Shown one piece after another: positions 18,013 through 26,885 of a DNA stretch of 64,000 nt. The notes beneath the pieces were generated by a model. That model worked only from the letters and a program-made list of their open reading frames with translations, was not told the origin of the DNA and searched no databases. Every line of letters starts with the position of its first letter. The first letter of the stretch is position 1. Location of the stretch: contig NZ_CP045503.2 of NCBI RefSeq assembly GCF_007004545.3, forward strand, positions 5,334,501 through 5,398,500. The letters run 5' to 3'. Origin of the DNA: Shewanella eurypsychrophilus. GTDB lineage: Bacteria; Pseudomonadota; Gammaproteobacteria; Enterobacterales; Shewanellaceae. The position numbers were made by a program, and so were the translations under genes.

Positions 18013-20079
18013 ATGAAGACACATAAGATTTTACCTAGCCTACTCTCGACAGCGCTCGCCGCGAGCTTGTTTATTACAGGCTGCTCACAGACCCCATCAC
18101 CAACCAGCTTGCCAGCTCAGGTCGCTATCCAAGATCAAAATCAGCAAGTTCAACTGTTACCTGTTGAAACCTTTTTCAACGAGCAAGGGATCAGCGGACT
18201 CAAGAGCTCCAGTGACGGAAAATGGTTAGCCTTTTTCAAAGAGTATCAAGGCGCGAAAAACATCTATTTGATGGCAGCAGGCGCAGATTTAGATCAAGCC
18301 TTCCCTATTACCACCTCAAAAGATCCGATTAACAGCTTCCGCTGGTCACACCAAGGCAATGAGATCTTCTTCCTTAAAGATACCAGCGGTAATGAAAATA
18401 CCCAGATCTATAAACTCTCTCTGGACACGAGTCAGCCTAAACCAGTAGCGAACATCACAGCACTAACCAGTAATACAGACATCAGATATGACCTACTCAA
18501 GCAACCAAAAGATAAGCCCAACACCTTGGTTGTCATGTCGAATCAAGATAATCCTCAGCAGATGGATCTCTTTCGCCTGAATATCGATTCCGCAAAAATA
18601 ACCAATATTTTTTCTAACACCTACGGCTTCTCCTCCATAGAGACAAACCAGCTAGGCGTTCCGGTACTCGGCACCAGCAGTAACCCGGACAATACTTCTG
18701 ATCTCTACGCCAAGATTGCTGGAGAATGGACTAGCCTGATCAAGACCCAATTTGGTGAGAATATAGATATTCTTAGCTTTGACGAAGATAACAACTTGGC
18801 CTATCTCCGTGCCAACATCCAAGGACGAGACAAGCTACAACTGCTACGCCTCAATATGACCACAGGTAAAATCATCACTCTACATCAAGATCCCCTGGAT
18901 GAATCTGATGTTTATGATGTGCTCTTTAACGATGAAGGCGCACCACTGGCCGTCTCCTATTATGGCGGTCGTTTACGCACTTACCCGCTGGATGATACCT
19001 TTGCTGGCAACTGGCAGAAAATTAACGACCACTTCACTCAAGATGTGGAAATAACCATCACAGATAGAAACGAGAAAACCGGTCTGTGGCAGCTACATAC
19101 CGCCAGCGATGTCGATATGGGTAGTGACTATCGCTTCGATGCCAAAACAGGACTGGTGAGCCTGTTACTTGAACAAGAAGCATCGATTAATCCTGAGCTG
19201 CTATCAAAGCGCCAGTCCATCACCTACCTGGCGCGAGACGGTGTCAGCGTACAAGCCTACCTGACCTTGCCTAAGGGTCAGAGTAAAAACCTGCCAACGG
19301 TTATTCTTCCCCACGGCGGTCCTTGGGCCCGTGATTACTGGACCTTAAGTTCAGGCTATTTCAACCCTATCGCTCAGTTATTAGCGAACCGAGGTTACGC
19401 CGTACTGCAGCCAAATTTCCGCGCATCGACCGGTTTTGGTAAACGCTTCCTCAACCTAGGTAATAAGAACTGGGGCACTGGCAGCATGCAAGACGATCTG
19501 ACTGATGGCGCTAATTACCTTATCGACCAAGGCATTGCCGATAAGCAGCGTTTAGGGATCATGGGCGCATCTTACGGTGGTTATGCAGCCCTTGCAGGTG
19601 CGACCTTTACCCCGGATCTTTATCAGGCAGTGATCTCCTACGTCGGGCCTTCGAGTCTTATCACCTTACTCGAATCATTCCCGCCACACTTTCGTCCATA
19701 CCTTGGACAGTTCTACAGCGCGGTAGGCGATCCTGAAATAGCTGCCGATAGAGAAGATATGTTGGCACGTTCACCCATTAAGTTCGTCGATCGCATCAAG
19801 GCACCGCTAATGTTAGTGCAAGGTGCTAACGACCCTAGAGTCACCCAGCTTGAGTCCGACAATATCGCTCGGGTGATGTATAAGCAGAACTTGCCAGTAG
19901 AATACATTTTGGCAAAAGACGAGGGCCATGGATTTAGGAAGCGCGACAATAAGCTAGCCTATATCGTTGCCATGGAGCAGTTCTTTGGTGAGCACTTAGG
20001 TGGACGAGTGGATAAGGCCGTCACTCCAACGCTTGCCACTCACCTAGATACGCTCAAGGTTGATGTCAGCCAGTTATAA
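18013..20079 (+). CDS. S9-family serine peptidase, lipoprotein
   Basis: The product has 688 residues. A signal peptide with lipobox ITGC (Cys24) predicts membrane anchoring. The N-terminal half is a beta-propeller (about 55-400) and the C-terminal half an alpha/beta hydrolase (about 410-665). Catalytic motifs are GASYGGYAA (Ser near 522), GANDPRV (Asp near 605) and DEGHGF (His near 637). S9 enzymes cut oligopeptides, often after proline or from the N-terminus. A likely role is peptide scavenging in the cell envelope. It stands alone between two intergenic regions and ends at a palindromic stem-loop. Confidence 0.88.
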   Translation: MKTHKILPSLLSTALAASLFITGCSQTPSPTSLPAQVAIQDQNQQVQLLPVETFFNEQGISGLKSSSDGKWLAFFKEYQGAKNIYLMAAGADLDQAFPITTSKDPINSFRWSHQGNEIFFLKDTSGNENTQIYKLSLDTSQPKPVANITALTSNTDIRYDLLKQPKDKPNTLVVMSNQDNPQQMDLFRLNIDSAKITNIFSNTYGFSSIETNQLGVPVLGTSSNPDNTSDLYAKIAGEWTSLIKTQFGENIDILSFDEDNNLAYLRANIQGRDKLQLLRLNMTTGKIITLHQDPLDESDVYDVLFNDEGAPLAVSYYGGRLRTYPLDDTFAGNWQKINDHFTQDVEITITDRNEKTGLWQLHTASDVDMGSDYRFDAKTGLVSLLLEQEASINPELLSKRQSITYLARDGVSVQAYLTLPKGQSKNLPTVILPHGGPWARDYWTLSSGYFNPIAQLLANRGYAVLQPNFRASTGFGKRFLNLGNKNWGTGSMQDDLTDGANYLIDQGIADKQRLGIMGASYGGYAALAGATFTPDLYQAVISYVGPSSLITLLESFPPHFRPYLGQFYSAVGDPEIAADREDMLARSPIKFVDRIKAPLMLVQGANDPRVTQLESDNIARVMYKQNLPVEYILAKDEGHGFRKRDNKLAYIVAMEQFFGEHLGGRVDKAVTPTLATHLDTLKVDVSQL

Positions 20080-20087
20080 TTCAACGC

Positions 20088-20115
20088 AGAGCCTAACATC
20101 CAGATGTTAGGCTCT
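20088..20115 (+). terminator. Perfect 13-bp stem-loop after the S9 peptidase gene
   Basis: AGAGCCTAACATC (20088-20100) pairs fully with GATGTTAGGCTCT (20103-20115) around a 2-base loop. The T run after it is short (TCTTAAAA), so it may terminate weakly or stabilise the 3' end. Confidence 0.6.
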
Positions 20116-20247
20116 TAAAACTACAGTTTGCGATGCAATATAACTTGAGAGAGAAGAAAAAGTCACAACATAGAGATATACACTTGTCTATTTCAGTAAA
20201 AGCTTGTATAAATTGCATCCATAAAACGACTATGAATTACCATCAAA

Positions 20248-22653
20248 ATGCTTTCAACCAGAGCGATCATCATTGCACTATTCCTATTGATATTTAGTTG
20301 CGAAATAGCGGCTATTTCAGCAGAAACTAAAGGGCTGGAATTGGGGGTAAATAGTCAGCTTCCTCACTGCTCAATCTTAAATAAGCACAGCACAAACGAC
20401 GCATTTAAGCAGGCTGAAATTCAGCTGGTATCATTCCCTATACTCTATGCTTTAACAAATAATAAAGCCTTCATTTCATCGCCAACGGAGGCAAAGCTCA
20501 GGTTTACACACTCCTTACAGGCTATTTACTCTATTGCATTGATTTCAATTCTTATTTTTCTATTTATAAAGTTAAAATCAAAGCGAAGAGAGCATCTAAA
20601 CGCAGCAAAAACAGTGCGAGAATCAGAGGAGAGGTTGAAGCTCGCTTTATGGGCATCAGGTGATGGAATGTGGGATTGGCACATTGAAAAAAATCAAGTA
20701 TTTAGAAGTAATATCTCCAATCCAATTCTGCTAGGAAATAATGTTAAGACACTCCTCAATATTATTCACCCGAAAGACAGACCCAAAGTCGAAAATTTAC
20801 TTGAAGCACACCTCACAGGAAAAACCGTATTCTTTGAAGCTGAGTACCGAATAAAGAATGAAGATGGTAGCTGGATGTGGTTACTAGATAGAGGTAAGGT
20901 CACCGAAACAGATAATCAAAATAGGGCCGTTCGAATGACCGGAACCCTGAGAGATATCACCGCCAAAAAGCAGACTGATAACACTCTGAGATTATCGGCA
21001 CAAGTGCTCGACAGCATGAGAGAAGCGGTTATTGTTGGCGATAATAACCATCAAATCATCTCAGTGAATCCTGCTTTTACTACTATTACAGGCTTTTCAT
21101 TTGAAGAGGTGCTCAATAAGCATATTCTTGACTTTGCATCGAATAAGAAAGCCTTCTCACAATACCGAAAGGTCCAGCGTGAGCTGTCTACAAACCATTA
21201 CTGGTCTGGTGAAAGTACCATAGTCCATAGTGATGGTCGTCAGATCCCGACCTGGCTTGAGGTCACTAAAATAGATGATCACCACGGCAACAATGATTAT
21301 TTCGTTGCCGTTTTTAACGATATTAGTGCACGTAAAAAAGCCGAGGAGGATCTGCGGTTTTTAGCTAATTATGATGCCTTAACAGGCCTACCAAACCGCA
21401 GCTTATTCCAAGATAGAATTCAACATGCGACTAAGCAAGCGAACAGAACAAACAGGCTTGTGGCGCTGCTGTTTATCGATTTAGACCGCTTCAAGTATAT
21501 CAATGACTCTATGGGTCATCATGTTGGCGATCAATTGCTTAAGTCTGTTGCACAACGGCTCAGAAATATTGTTAGACAGGGAGACACCGTCGCTCGAATA
21601 GGGGGAGATGAGTTTACTATCATTTTAGAGAACCTGAGTAAGCAGAGCGCTGCCAAGCAGGTATCAGATAAAATTATTCAAGCCTTTAATACCCCCTTTA
21701 CCCTAGAGGGCAACCAATTTTCAGTCTCATCATCGATTGGTATCAGCCTGTACCCCAATGATGCTAATAGTAGTGAAGAGTTAATAAAGTTTGCCGATAC
21801 CGCCATGTATCACGCTAAATCTCAGGGACGCAATAACTATCAATTTTACCTACCGGAGATGAACGAGGTCGTATCTCGCCATGTACAGATTGAAGCGGGC
21901 TTAAAACAAGCGATAGAACGTAATGAACTCTACCTAGTCTATCAACCCAAATATACTATCCGCGAACATAAGATAACCGGTTTTGAGGCACTACTACGCT
22001 GGCATTCGACTGAGTTAGGTAGTATTACTCCCATGGAGTTTATTCCCGTTGCAGAAGAGATAGGTATGATTGAAAAGATTGGCCATTGGGTGTTAAACCA
22101 GGCTTGCCAACAGCTCTCTGCCTGGCATCAAATGGGATATACAGAACTAAACATTGCCGTCAATTTATCAGCAAAACAGCTCAAAACGGATCTGGTCTCT
22201 ATCGTTGAAGTTGCACTCGGGGTGGCTAACCTGCCCGCCTCAGCGTTGGAATTAGAAATAACAGAGTCAAGCATCATGAATAACCCCGCAGATGCAATCA
22301 CCATTTTTACTCAACTAAAGACATTAGGTATTGCACTTGCCATTGATGACTTTGGTACAGGCTATTCAAGCTTAAGTTATCTAAAACGCTTCCCCGTTGA
22401 CACTCTGAAAATCGATAAAGAATTTATTCACGATATCGACAGTCAACAGGCTGATGCCACCATAACCACAGCCATTATCGCAATGGCAAAAAGCTTACAG
22501 CTCGAGGTCGTCGCCGAAGGTGTTGAAAATCAGCAACAGCTTGAACTGCTAACGCTACAAGAATGCGATCAAGTCCAAGGATTTCTCTTTAGTAAGCCGC
22601 GAAAAGCAACAGAATGCACCGAACTACTCAGGGCGGCAGCTGGTGCTATATAG
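20248..22653 (+). CDS. Membrane PAS-PAS-GGDEF-EAL protein (cyclic di-GMP turnover)
   Basis: The 801-residue protein has an N-terminal signal or membrane segment, a second hydrophobic helix (about 90-108), two PAS domains (about 125-245 and 250-365), a GGDEF domain (motif ARIGGDEF near 450) and an EAL domain (GFEALLRW near 590; DDFGTGYSSL near 700). Both catalytic motifs look intact, so it could make and break cyclic di-GMP, though EAL activity often dominates in such hybrids. It stands alone and ends at a bidirectional terminator. The signal sensed by the PAS domains is unknown. Confidence 0.9.
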   Translation: MLSTRAIIIALFLLIFSCEIAAISAETKGLELGVNSQLPHCSILNKHSTNDAFKQAEIQLVSFPILYALTNNKAFISSPTEAKLRFTHSLQAIYSIALISILIFLFIKLKSKRREHLNAAKTVRESEERLKLALWASGDGMWDWHIEKNQVFRSNISNPILLGNNVKTLLNIIHPKDRPKVENLLEAHLTGKTVFFEAEYRIKNEDGSWMWLLDRGKVTETDNQNRAVRMTGTLRDITAKKQTDNTLRLSAQVLDSMREAVIVGDNNHQIISVNPAFTTITGFSFEEVLNKHILDFASNKKAFSQYRKVQRELSTNHYWSGESTIVHSDGRQIPTWLEVTKIDDHHGNNDYFVAVFNDISARKKAEEDLRFLANYDALTGLPNRSLFQDRIQHATKQANRTNRLVALLFIDLDRFKYINDSMGHHVGDQLLKSVAQRLRNIVRQGDTVARIGGDEFTIILENLSKQSAAKQVSDKIIQAFNTPFTLEGNQFSVSSSIGISLYPNDANSSEELIKFADTAMYHAKSQGRNNYQFYLPEMNEVVSRHVQIEAGLKQAIERNELYLVYQPKYTIREHKITGFEALLRWHSTELGSITPMEFIPVAEEIGMIEKIGHWVLNQACQQLSAWHQMGYTELNIAVNLSAKQLKTDLVSIVEVALGVANLPASALELEITESSIMNNPADAITIFTQLKTLGIALAIDDFGTGYSSLSYLKRFPVDTLKIDKEFIHDIDSQQADATITTAIIAMAKSLQLEVVAEGVENQQQLELLTLQECDQVQGFLFSKPRKATECTELLRAAAGAI

Positions 22654-22692
22654 ATATATGGGAATACCAAGATATTGTTTGACTCTATAAAC

Positions 22693-22717
22693 AAAAAAAG
22701 CGCCGCAGCGCCTTTTT
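22693..22717. terminator. Bidirectional terminator between GGDEF-EAL gene and ilvE
   Basis: AAAAAAAGCGC, a 4-base loop and GCGCCTTTTT form a hairpin with A/T runs on both sides, between two convergent genes. Confidence 0.75.
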
Positions 22718-22733
22718 ATTATCAATGTTCAAT

Positions 22734-23828
22734 TTAAACGGGTGAAACGCGCTGCACCTGCTTAATCCAACCCGATGGGCCTTCAATATTACCCTTCTGT
22801 ATATCTGTTAACACCTGATATATACGACGAGTGTTATCACCTACATGGCCATCACCCACAGTAATGACGCGGTTATCTTCGAAGATATACGAGCCTACAG
22901 GAGAGACTACAGCCGCAGTACCAAAACCACCCGCTTCGATGATCTCACCAGACTCAATATCGGCAATAAACTGATCTAGCATTACAGTCTCTTGGCGAAC
23001 TTCACAGCCTAGCAGCTCACCAAGATCTAAAATCGACTCAGAGGTTATCGACTTTAAGATAGTGTCGGTGAACTTAGGAATGATCACTGTGCCATCTTTT
23101 AAGATATGGAAGTGATTCATTGCACCCACTTCTTCGATCTGTTTATTGCTTGCATCTAAGTACAAGACTTGAGCCGCGCCATATTCGGCTGCAGCCTTAC
23201 CGGCTTTTAATGACGCCGCATAGTTACCCGCAGCTTTCGATGCCCCTGTTCCACCAGATACTGCACGATGGAAACGCTCGCTAATAAGCAATCTGATCGC
23301 TTTATCGAAGCCATCAGAGTAATAAGGACCACTTGGGCTTAAGATCACACAGAAAGTGTACTGTTCACTTGGGCTGACCGATAATCTGTCTTCGGTAGCG
23401 AAAATAAACGGTCGAATATAGAGACAGGCATCTTCCTGCATCGGAAACCAGAGTCTATCAACATCAATAAGCGCGTTAATTGCTTCTAACTGCATCTCTT
23501 CAGGTAAACCAGGAATACAGATAATATCGGCAGAGCGGTTAAGACGTTCAGCGTTCTTATCTAAACGGAAAGTGTAGATCTCACCATCATCATGCCTAAA
23601 TGCCTTCGCACCTTCGAATACTGACTGGCCATAATGCAGTGCAATGGCACCGGGTGCGATTTGGAACGGTCCATAAGGGACGACTCTTGGATCACGCCAC
23701 TCGCCATCGCGATAATCCATCAAAAACATATGATCGGTTCTGAGGTTACCGAAGCCCACATTAGTTTCAGGCTCGAACTGTTCAGTACGGCGCTCAGACG
23801 CAGATTTTAAATTATAGTTTATTTGCAT
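22734..23828 (-). CDS. ilvE: Branched-chain amino acid aminotransferase
   Basis: The protein (364 aa) belongs to the fold-type IV aminotransferases, in the longer class of about 360 residues. Signature features are GASKAAGNYAASLKAG with the PLP-binding lysine (near residue 200) and EEVGAMNHFHI (near 232). It carries out the last step of leucine, isoleucine and valine synthesis and the first of their breakdown, in the cytoplasm. It stands alone, converging with the GGDEF-EAL gene, and does not seem tied to the neighbouring respiratory island. Confidence 0.92.
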   Translation of the reverse strand: MQINYNLKSASERRTEQFEPETNVGFGNLRTDHMFLMDYRDGEWRDPRVVPYGPFQIAPGAIALHYGQSVFEGAKAFRHDDGEIYTFRLDKNAERLNRSADIICIPGLPEEMQLEAINALIDVDRLWFPMQEDACLYIRPFIFATEDRLSVSPSEQYTFCVILSPSGPYYSDGFDKAIRLLISERFHRAVSGGTGASKAAGNYAASLKAGKAAAEYGAAQVLYLDASNKQIEEVGAMNHFHILKDGTVIIPKFTDTILKSITSESILDLGELLGCEVRQETVMLDQFIADIESGEIIEAGGFGTAAVVSPVGSYIFEDNRVITVGDGHVGDNTRRIYQVLTDIQKGNIEGPSGWIKQVQRVSPV

Positions 23829-23972
23829 TGCATACCACCTTGATTACTGAATAAGCAGCCTATGGAGGAGAGGCAATAAAGTCAAGTGGAATGGGGCTTA
23901 CCTAAAATAGATTCCGCTAATTTATTAACAAAATACAAGCTCACAAAGTAAGGCTGAATCGCAATGATAGGA

Positions 23973-24746
23973 TTAGAGGCTAGCGCTCTTATCTCGGCTA
24001 TTTGAAGCCTTGCCGATTGATGTGCAATTCTCACAACTTCTAATTTGCTTATGCCCTTTATCCAAAAACTCACAAATTCGTGCAGACAAGTCTGTCATCA
24101 TCTCTTTAGTGATTGGGCGGCGCCATCGATATTGATTCATAATACGGCTGATATGCCGATAGCCTAACTCATCACTCGCTATAAGGTACTCATCATTCAT
24201 TAGCTTACTTTCAAAGGAGGATGCCGCCCCGGCAAGGAAGAAATACAACGACTGAGTTAAGTCTCGAACATCGATTTCGGTAGCCTCTAGCTCATCACTC
24301 TTTACAGCCTCCTCTAGCGGTCCTCGAATGCAACTCCAAAACAGGTTAACCCGATTACGCAGCACCTCTATTTTATCTGCACTCGCTAATTGCCAAAACA
24401 TACTATTTATAGACACAACTCTCAATATATTAAATATTGGGCTACGCTTAACAACTTCAAATGTAAATAAGATCGCAAGCACTGATTTCTGCTGAATATT
24501 TAGACTTGGATTTTCACTTATAAAAATGGGTATTTGACTCGAGATTGTATTGCGTAAAAATAGGCAAGCTAATACATCCTCTTTAGATTCAAAATATTTA
24601 TAAAGTGTATTAGTTGAACAGCTAGCCCCCTTAGCTATCTGAGCGAACCTAAAAGACACAACACCTTGATTACTAATCAATTCCTCAGCGATATCTAATA
24701 ACTGATTACATCTTGATGAATCACATTTACTGGTAGGACATTTCAC
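23973..24746 (-). CDS. TetR-family regulator with conserved cysteines, first copy
   Basis: The 257-residue protein has an N-terminal TetR DNA-binding domain (about 10-62; FRFAQIAKGASCSTNTLYKYF) and an all-helical ligand domain. Cysteines are unusually placed: MKCP at the very N-terminus, RCNQ, the CST just before TLYK, and CENC near residue 236. All of these are kept in the paralogue at 33086-33877. It is divergent from the FAD reductase gene, the usual layout for a repressor of that operon. I infer that it senses the substrate; whether the cysteines take part (metal, redox or an electrophile such as acrylate) is open. Confidence 0.85.
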   Translation of the reverse strand: MKCPTSKCDSSRCNQLLDIAEELISNQGVVSFRFAQIAKGASCSTNTLYKYFESKEDVLACLFLRNTISSQIPIFISENPSLNIQQKSVLAILFTFEVVKRSPIFNILRVVSINSMFWQLASADKIEVLRNRVNLFWSCIRGPLEEAVKSDELEATEIDVRDLTQSLYFFLAGAASSFESKLMNDEYLIASDELGYRHISRIMNQYRWRRPITKEMMTDLSARICEFLDKGHKQIRSCENCTSIGKASNSRDKSASL

Positions 24747-24757
24747 AAACAGACCCG

Positions 24758-24768
24758 GTAACAGTTAC
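24758..24768. promoter_or_regulatory. Short palindrome upstream of the first tetR gene
   Basis: GTAAC-A-GTTAC at 24758-24768, only 12 bp before the regulator start, is a possible autoregulatory operator. It is short and seen once, so support is weak. Confidence 0.25.
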
Positions 24769-24863
24769 TTTTAGATATTTTTATTTATATTCAATGTTAT
24801 TAATACATAAAAGAAACATTTTCTTGAAGTCCCCCACAAAAATCTTTATCCTCTATTCCTAAG

Positions 24864-24879
24864 TGTGATTTAGCGCATG
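24864..24879 (+). promoter_or_regulatory. CRP-like half-site pair upstream of first FAD reductase
   Basis: TGTGATTTAGCGCATG resembles TGTGA-N6-TCACA with a good left and a poor right half, about 63 bp before the reductase start. Better versions precede the second reductase (34147) and the second cupin (38611). CRP controls anaerobic respiration genes in Shewanella. Confidence 0.4.
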
Positions 24880-24898
24880 TTTGAATAAAGCGACTAAG

Positions 24899-24936
24899 CA
24901 TATTGTTACCCCAAGTTAATCGGAGATAACAATATG
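24899..24936 (+). promoter_or_regulatory. Hairpin that would hold the start codon of the first FAD reductase
   Basis: CATATTGTTA (24899-24908) and TAACAATATG (24927-24936) are perfect 10-base inverted repeats. The right arm ends in the reductase ATG (24934-24936), and the ribosome site CGGAG (24921-24925) lies in the loop. It could act as an RNA switch on translation or as a DNA operator. Confidence 0.5.
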
Positions 24937-26436
24937 CAAACAAGACGTTCATTCTTAAAGTTTGGTGCTGGAGCTGCAGCCGTTGGTGCACTCGCTCCCC
25001 TCACTGTCAGTGCTAATTCATCTGATGTTAAATGGCATGAAAAGCATGAAATTGTCATCGTTGGATCAGGATTCGCTGGACTTGCAGCAGCGGTCGAGGC
25101 TGGCAAGTTAGGGGCTAAAGATATCCTGGTAATCGAAAAACTCGGTGTCTATGGTGGTAATAGCACCCTCAACGCTGGCCAAGCCTGTTTCGCCAATACC
25201 GATCTACAAAAACAACTAGGTATCGAAGACAGCGCCGAACTCATGGTGCAGGACCAACTCAAGTCCGGTCGTGGTTATGCCAGCGAAGAGTTACTCAAAC
25301 ACAGTGCCGAGCTGGGCCCATATATCTATCAACTAACCAAAGATTGTGGCTGTGTTTATCGCGATCACATCATCAACACGGGTGGCACCAGTGCAACCCG
25401 TAGTCACCAAGTAGTAGAGCGTAGTGGCGCTGGCTTCATTCGACCTATGCTAAAAACTGCACGCAGCTATGGCGTTAAAACTAAAACTCGTCATAAGTTC
25501 GAACACTTAATCACGGCTGCTGATGGCACAGTACTTGGAATTCAAGTGCGCAAGGACTACCACTTTGGGCATGAAGATTCTGGCACGCTCATTAACATTA
25601 AAGCCGAAAAAGGTGTGCTGATTGCCACCGGTGGTTTTGGCGCAAACGTCGCCTTCAGACAAGCCTTAGACCCAACACTCGGTAATGAAGTGGGTTGTAC
25701 CAATGCTCGTGGTGCGACCGGAGATGGCCTCATCGCCATGCTATCCGAAGGCGCTATGCCCGTACATTTAAGCTTTATCCAGTCGGGCCCTTGGGCGTCG
25801 CCTGATGAAGGTGGATTCGGTTACGGCGCAGGTTTCTCACTGTATAACTTCCCACATTCTATCGCTATCGACCGTAATACGGGCCAGCGTTTCATGAATG
25901 AAACCGCCGATCGTAAGACTCGTGCAGATCTAGAGGTTCAGCGTCGCGATAAAGATGGCAAGCCAAACCCAGCCCTACTCATCGCACCAAAACATGAAGC
26001 ACAAAAAGATCCCTCTATGGAAAATGTGCTTCGTTATAACGTTGCCTGGGAATTTGACAGTGTTGACGCCATCGCCAAGCATTTTGAACTACCGACAAAG
26101 CAGCTTAAAAAACAAATAGATGACTGGAACAAATACGTTAAAGCTGGTGAAGACCCTCAGTTTGGCAAACGGATGAACATGAGTACAGGTATCTACCTTA
26201 CCGCACCATTTATCGTACAGCGACTATGGCCAAAGGTTCACTATTGCCAAGGCGGGATTCAGATCAACACCAAGGCTGAAGTGATCGCCGCCAAGAATGG
26301 TCAACCAATTAGAAAATTATACGCGGCAGGCGAAGTCTCTGGTGGTGTACATGGTGTAAGTCGTTTAGGCGGATGTTCAACCCCTGAATGTATGGCATTT
26401 GGTGTTACTGCAGCGCGCTCGATGATGAAGGCATAA
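24934..26436 (+). CDS. Tat-exported FAD reductase of the fumarate reductase/flavocytochrome c family, first copy
   Basis: The 500-residue protein starts with a twin-arginine signal (TRRSFLKFG). The FAD dinucleotide motif VIVGSGFAGLAAAVEAG spans about 41-58. Of the catalytic arginines in flavocytochrome c fumarate reductase, those in RFMNETADR (near 327) and SRLGG (near 478) remain. The HPT motif and the Glu/Arg pair that grip the second carboxylate are replaced by SFIQSGPWASPDEGG, and HH becomes HY in KVHYCQGG. This suggests reduction of an unsaturated acid other than fumarate. No haem domain is fused; the tetrahaem cytochrome encoded 10 bp downstream should be the electron donor. The substrate is unknown; acrylate or a relative is my guess. 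Confidence 0.85.
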   Translation: MQTRRSFLKFGAGAAAVGALAPLTVSANSSDVKWHEKHEIVIVGSGFAGLAAAVEAGKLGAKDILVIEKLGVYGGNSTLNAGQACFANTDLQKQLGIEDSAELMVQDQLKSGRGYASEELLKHSAELGPYIYQLTKDCGCVYRDHIINTGGTSATRSHQVVERSGAGFIRPMLKTARSYGVKTKTRHKFEHLITAADGTVLGIQVRKDYHFGHEDSGTLINIKAEKGVLIATGGFGANVAFRQALDPTLGNEVGCTNARGATGDGLIAMLSEGAMPVHLSFIQSGPWASPDEGGFGYGAGFSLYNFPHSIAIDRNTGQRFMNETADRKTRADLEVQRRDKDGKPNPALLIAPKHEAQKDPSMENVLRYNVAWEFDSVDAIAKHFELPTKQLKKQIDDWNKYVKAGEDPQFGKRMNMSTGIYLTAPFIVQRLWPKVHYCQGGIQINTKAEVIAAKNGQPIRKLYAAGEVSGGVHGVSRLGGCSTPECMAFGVTAARSMMKA

Positions 26437-26446
26437 GGAAAAGAAA

Positions 26447-26797
26447 ATGAAACTACTCAATACACTACTTGTGCTCACCTTAGGCGCTTGCCTAGCAGTC
26501 TCGGCGCAAGCCCGCGATAAGCGTGACTACCACGAGATGGTTTATGACTCAGGTTGTAAAACCTGTCATGACCAGGGGCTAAAGAGCTTTCCATCAGATG
26601 AGTCTTGCCTGCAATGCCACGACATGGCTGAGCTAGCAGAACAGACAAAACGTGAAGGTCACGATGCTAAGCAAAACCCCCATGACAGCATGCACTATGG
26701 CCAAGAAGCTCCCTGTATGGAGTGCCATGGTGAGCACACCAAGAAGCAGGCGCTATGTATGGATTGCCATAACTTCGATTATCCCAAATTCAAATAA
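26447..26797 (+). CDS. Small tetrahaem cytochrome c, partner of first FAD reductase
   Basis: The product has 116 residues: a signal peptide ending near AQARD and four CXXCH sites (CKTCH, CLQCH, CMECH, CMDCH). Size and spacing match the haem domain of flavocytochrome c fumarate reductases, here encoded as a separate subunit. It lies 10 bp after the reductase gene, so the two are translated together. It should carry electrons in the periplasm from a CymA-like quinol dehydrogenase (not in this window) to the flavoprotein. Haem number is certain; the partner is inferred from position and family. Confidence 0.88.
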   Translation: MKLLNTLLVLTLGACLAVSAQARDKRDYHEMVYDSGCKTCHDQGLKSFPSDESCLQCHDMAELAEQTKREGHDAKQNPHDSMHYGQEAPCMECHGEHTKKQALCMDCHNFDYPKFK

Positions 26798-26826
26798 TCA
26801 GTATCAGTTTATCTCGATAGAAACAT

Positions 26827-26846
26827 GGAGTAGCTAAGGCTGCTCC
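26827..26846 (+). other. Stem-loop between cytochrome and cupin genes
   Basis: GGAGTAGC (26827-26834) pairs with GCTGCTCC (26839-26846) including one G-U pair, with a 4-base loop. An A run, not a T run, follows, so processing or partial attenuation within the operon is more likely than termination. Confidence 0.4.
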
Positions 26847-26885
26847 GCAAAAAAAATCACTACATAATATTAATAAGTTAAGGAA

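Noticed and set aside
24934..26436. Naming the flavoprotein a fumarate reductase
   Set aside because: The fumarate-binding HPT and Glu/Arg motif are missing, so only the family was claimed.
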